Source: Minisyncoccota bacterium
GTDB taxonomy: Bacteria > Patescibacteriota > Minisyncoccia > Phycocordibacterales > UBA2100
DNA: 5,835 nt
Direction: 5' to 3'
NCBI GenBank assembly: GCA_016763615.1
Contig: JAESTJ010000041.1
Location: 1 to 5,835 of the forward strand
Numbering within the stretch: the stretch's first letter is position 1; the number at the start of each line of letters is the position of its first letter. The position numbers and the translations under genes are program-made. The notes under the pieces were generated by a model, which searched no databases, was not told the origin of the DNA, and saw only the letters and a list, made by a program, of their open reading frames with translations. Shown here in pieces: positions 5,812 through 5,835 of the stretch.

Positions 5812-5828
5812 CTTTCAGTGACTGAAAG
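5812..5828 (+). promoter_or_regulatory. 17-bp perfect palindrome overlapping a possible ribosome binding site
   Basis: CTTTCAGT and ACTGAAAG are exact reverse complements around a central G. As DNA it could be an operator for a dimeric repressor. As RNA it could form a 6-bp hairpin (CTTTCA with TGAAAG) that hides part of the AAAGGA at 5825-5830. AGTGACTG within it (5817-5824) is the reverse complement of CAGTCACT at 5750-5757, next to the TATAAT. Confidence 0.4.
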
Positions 5829-5832
5829 GAAC

Positions 5833-5835
5833 ATG
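5833..5835 (+). other. Possible start codon of the next gene
   Basis: The window ends in ATG, preceded by GAAAGGAAC. AAAGGA is the clearest Shine-Dalgarno-like element at any start in the window, though its spacing of 2-3 bases is short. The coding sequence itself is outside the window, so no product can be named. Confidence 0.35.

Overview
The window reads as accessory, secreted-protein DNA, probably from a Candidate Phyla Radiation bacterium (Patescibacteria, Parcubacteria-like). That placement is inferred from protein style only: Ser/Thr/Asn-rich secreted proteins, tandem Ig-like domains with TYTLTC-type strands, Cys-rich segments with a C-x4-C spacing, Gly-rich linkers and few Shine-Dalgarno sites. 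No rRNA, tRNA or universal marker gene is present to confirm it. All supported genes are on the + strand. The genetic code looks standard: the long intact frames have plenty of GGN glycine and no internal TGA.

Layout. (1) 2-541: C-terminal part of a secreted protein, two Ig-like domains, 5' end outside the window. (2) 641-1195 and 1202-1954: two frames in the same register separated only by a TAA and two codons. The first has the leader and a Cys-rich region. The second has no leader, starts Gly-rich, and continues as an acidic Asn/Thr-rich tail. They look like one gene split by a stop. (3) 2112-3640: a VanY-like M15 peptidase with a signal peptide. Its domain runs across two reading frames, so the gene carries a frameshift near 2474-2490. 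A long Ser/Thr/Asn-rich tail of unknown function follows the zinc site. (4) 3682-5670: an intact 662-residue secreted protein with leader, Pro/Thr repeat, Cys-rich region, Pro/Gly linker and three C-terminal Ig-like domains. (5) 5671-5835: non-coding, with a perfect TATAAT, a 17-bp palindrome and a possible start codon for the next gene at the very end.

The genes are linked by shared parts. The leader of gene 641-1195 matches the leader of gene 3682-5670 (FFVA, then a G-F-x-Q-G-E-[KR]-V-A-L motif), and both have 33-bp-period repeats soon after it. The Ig-like tail of the partial gene matches the last two Ig-like domains of 3682-5670. The region therefore looks like a cluster of related cell-surface proteins made from shuffled modules, with a peptidoglycan-peptide hydrolase among them. 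A role in wall remodelling or surface attachment is a guess. The two disrupted genes lie next to each other between two undisrupted ones. Real gene decay and sequence error both fit, and the sequence alone cannot separate them.
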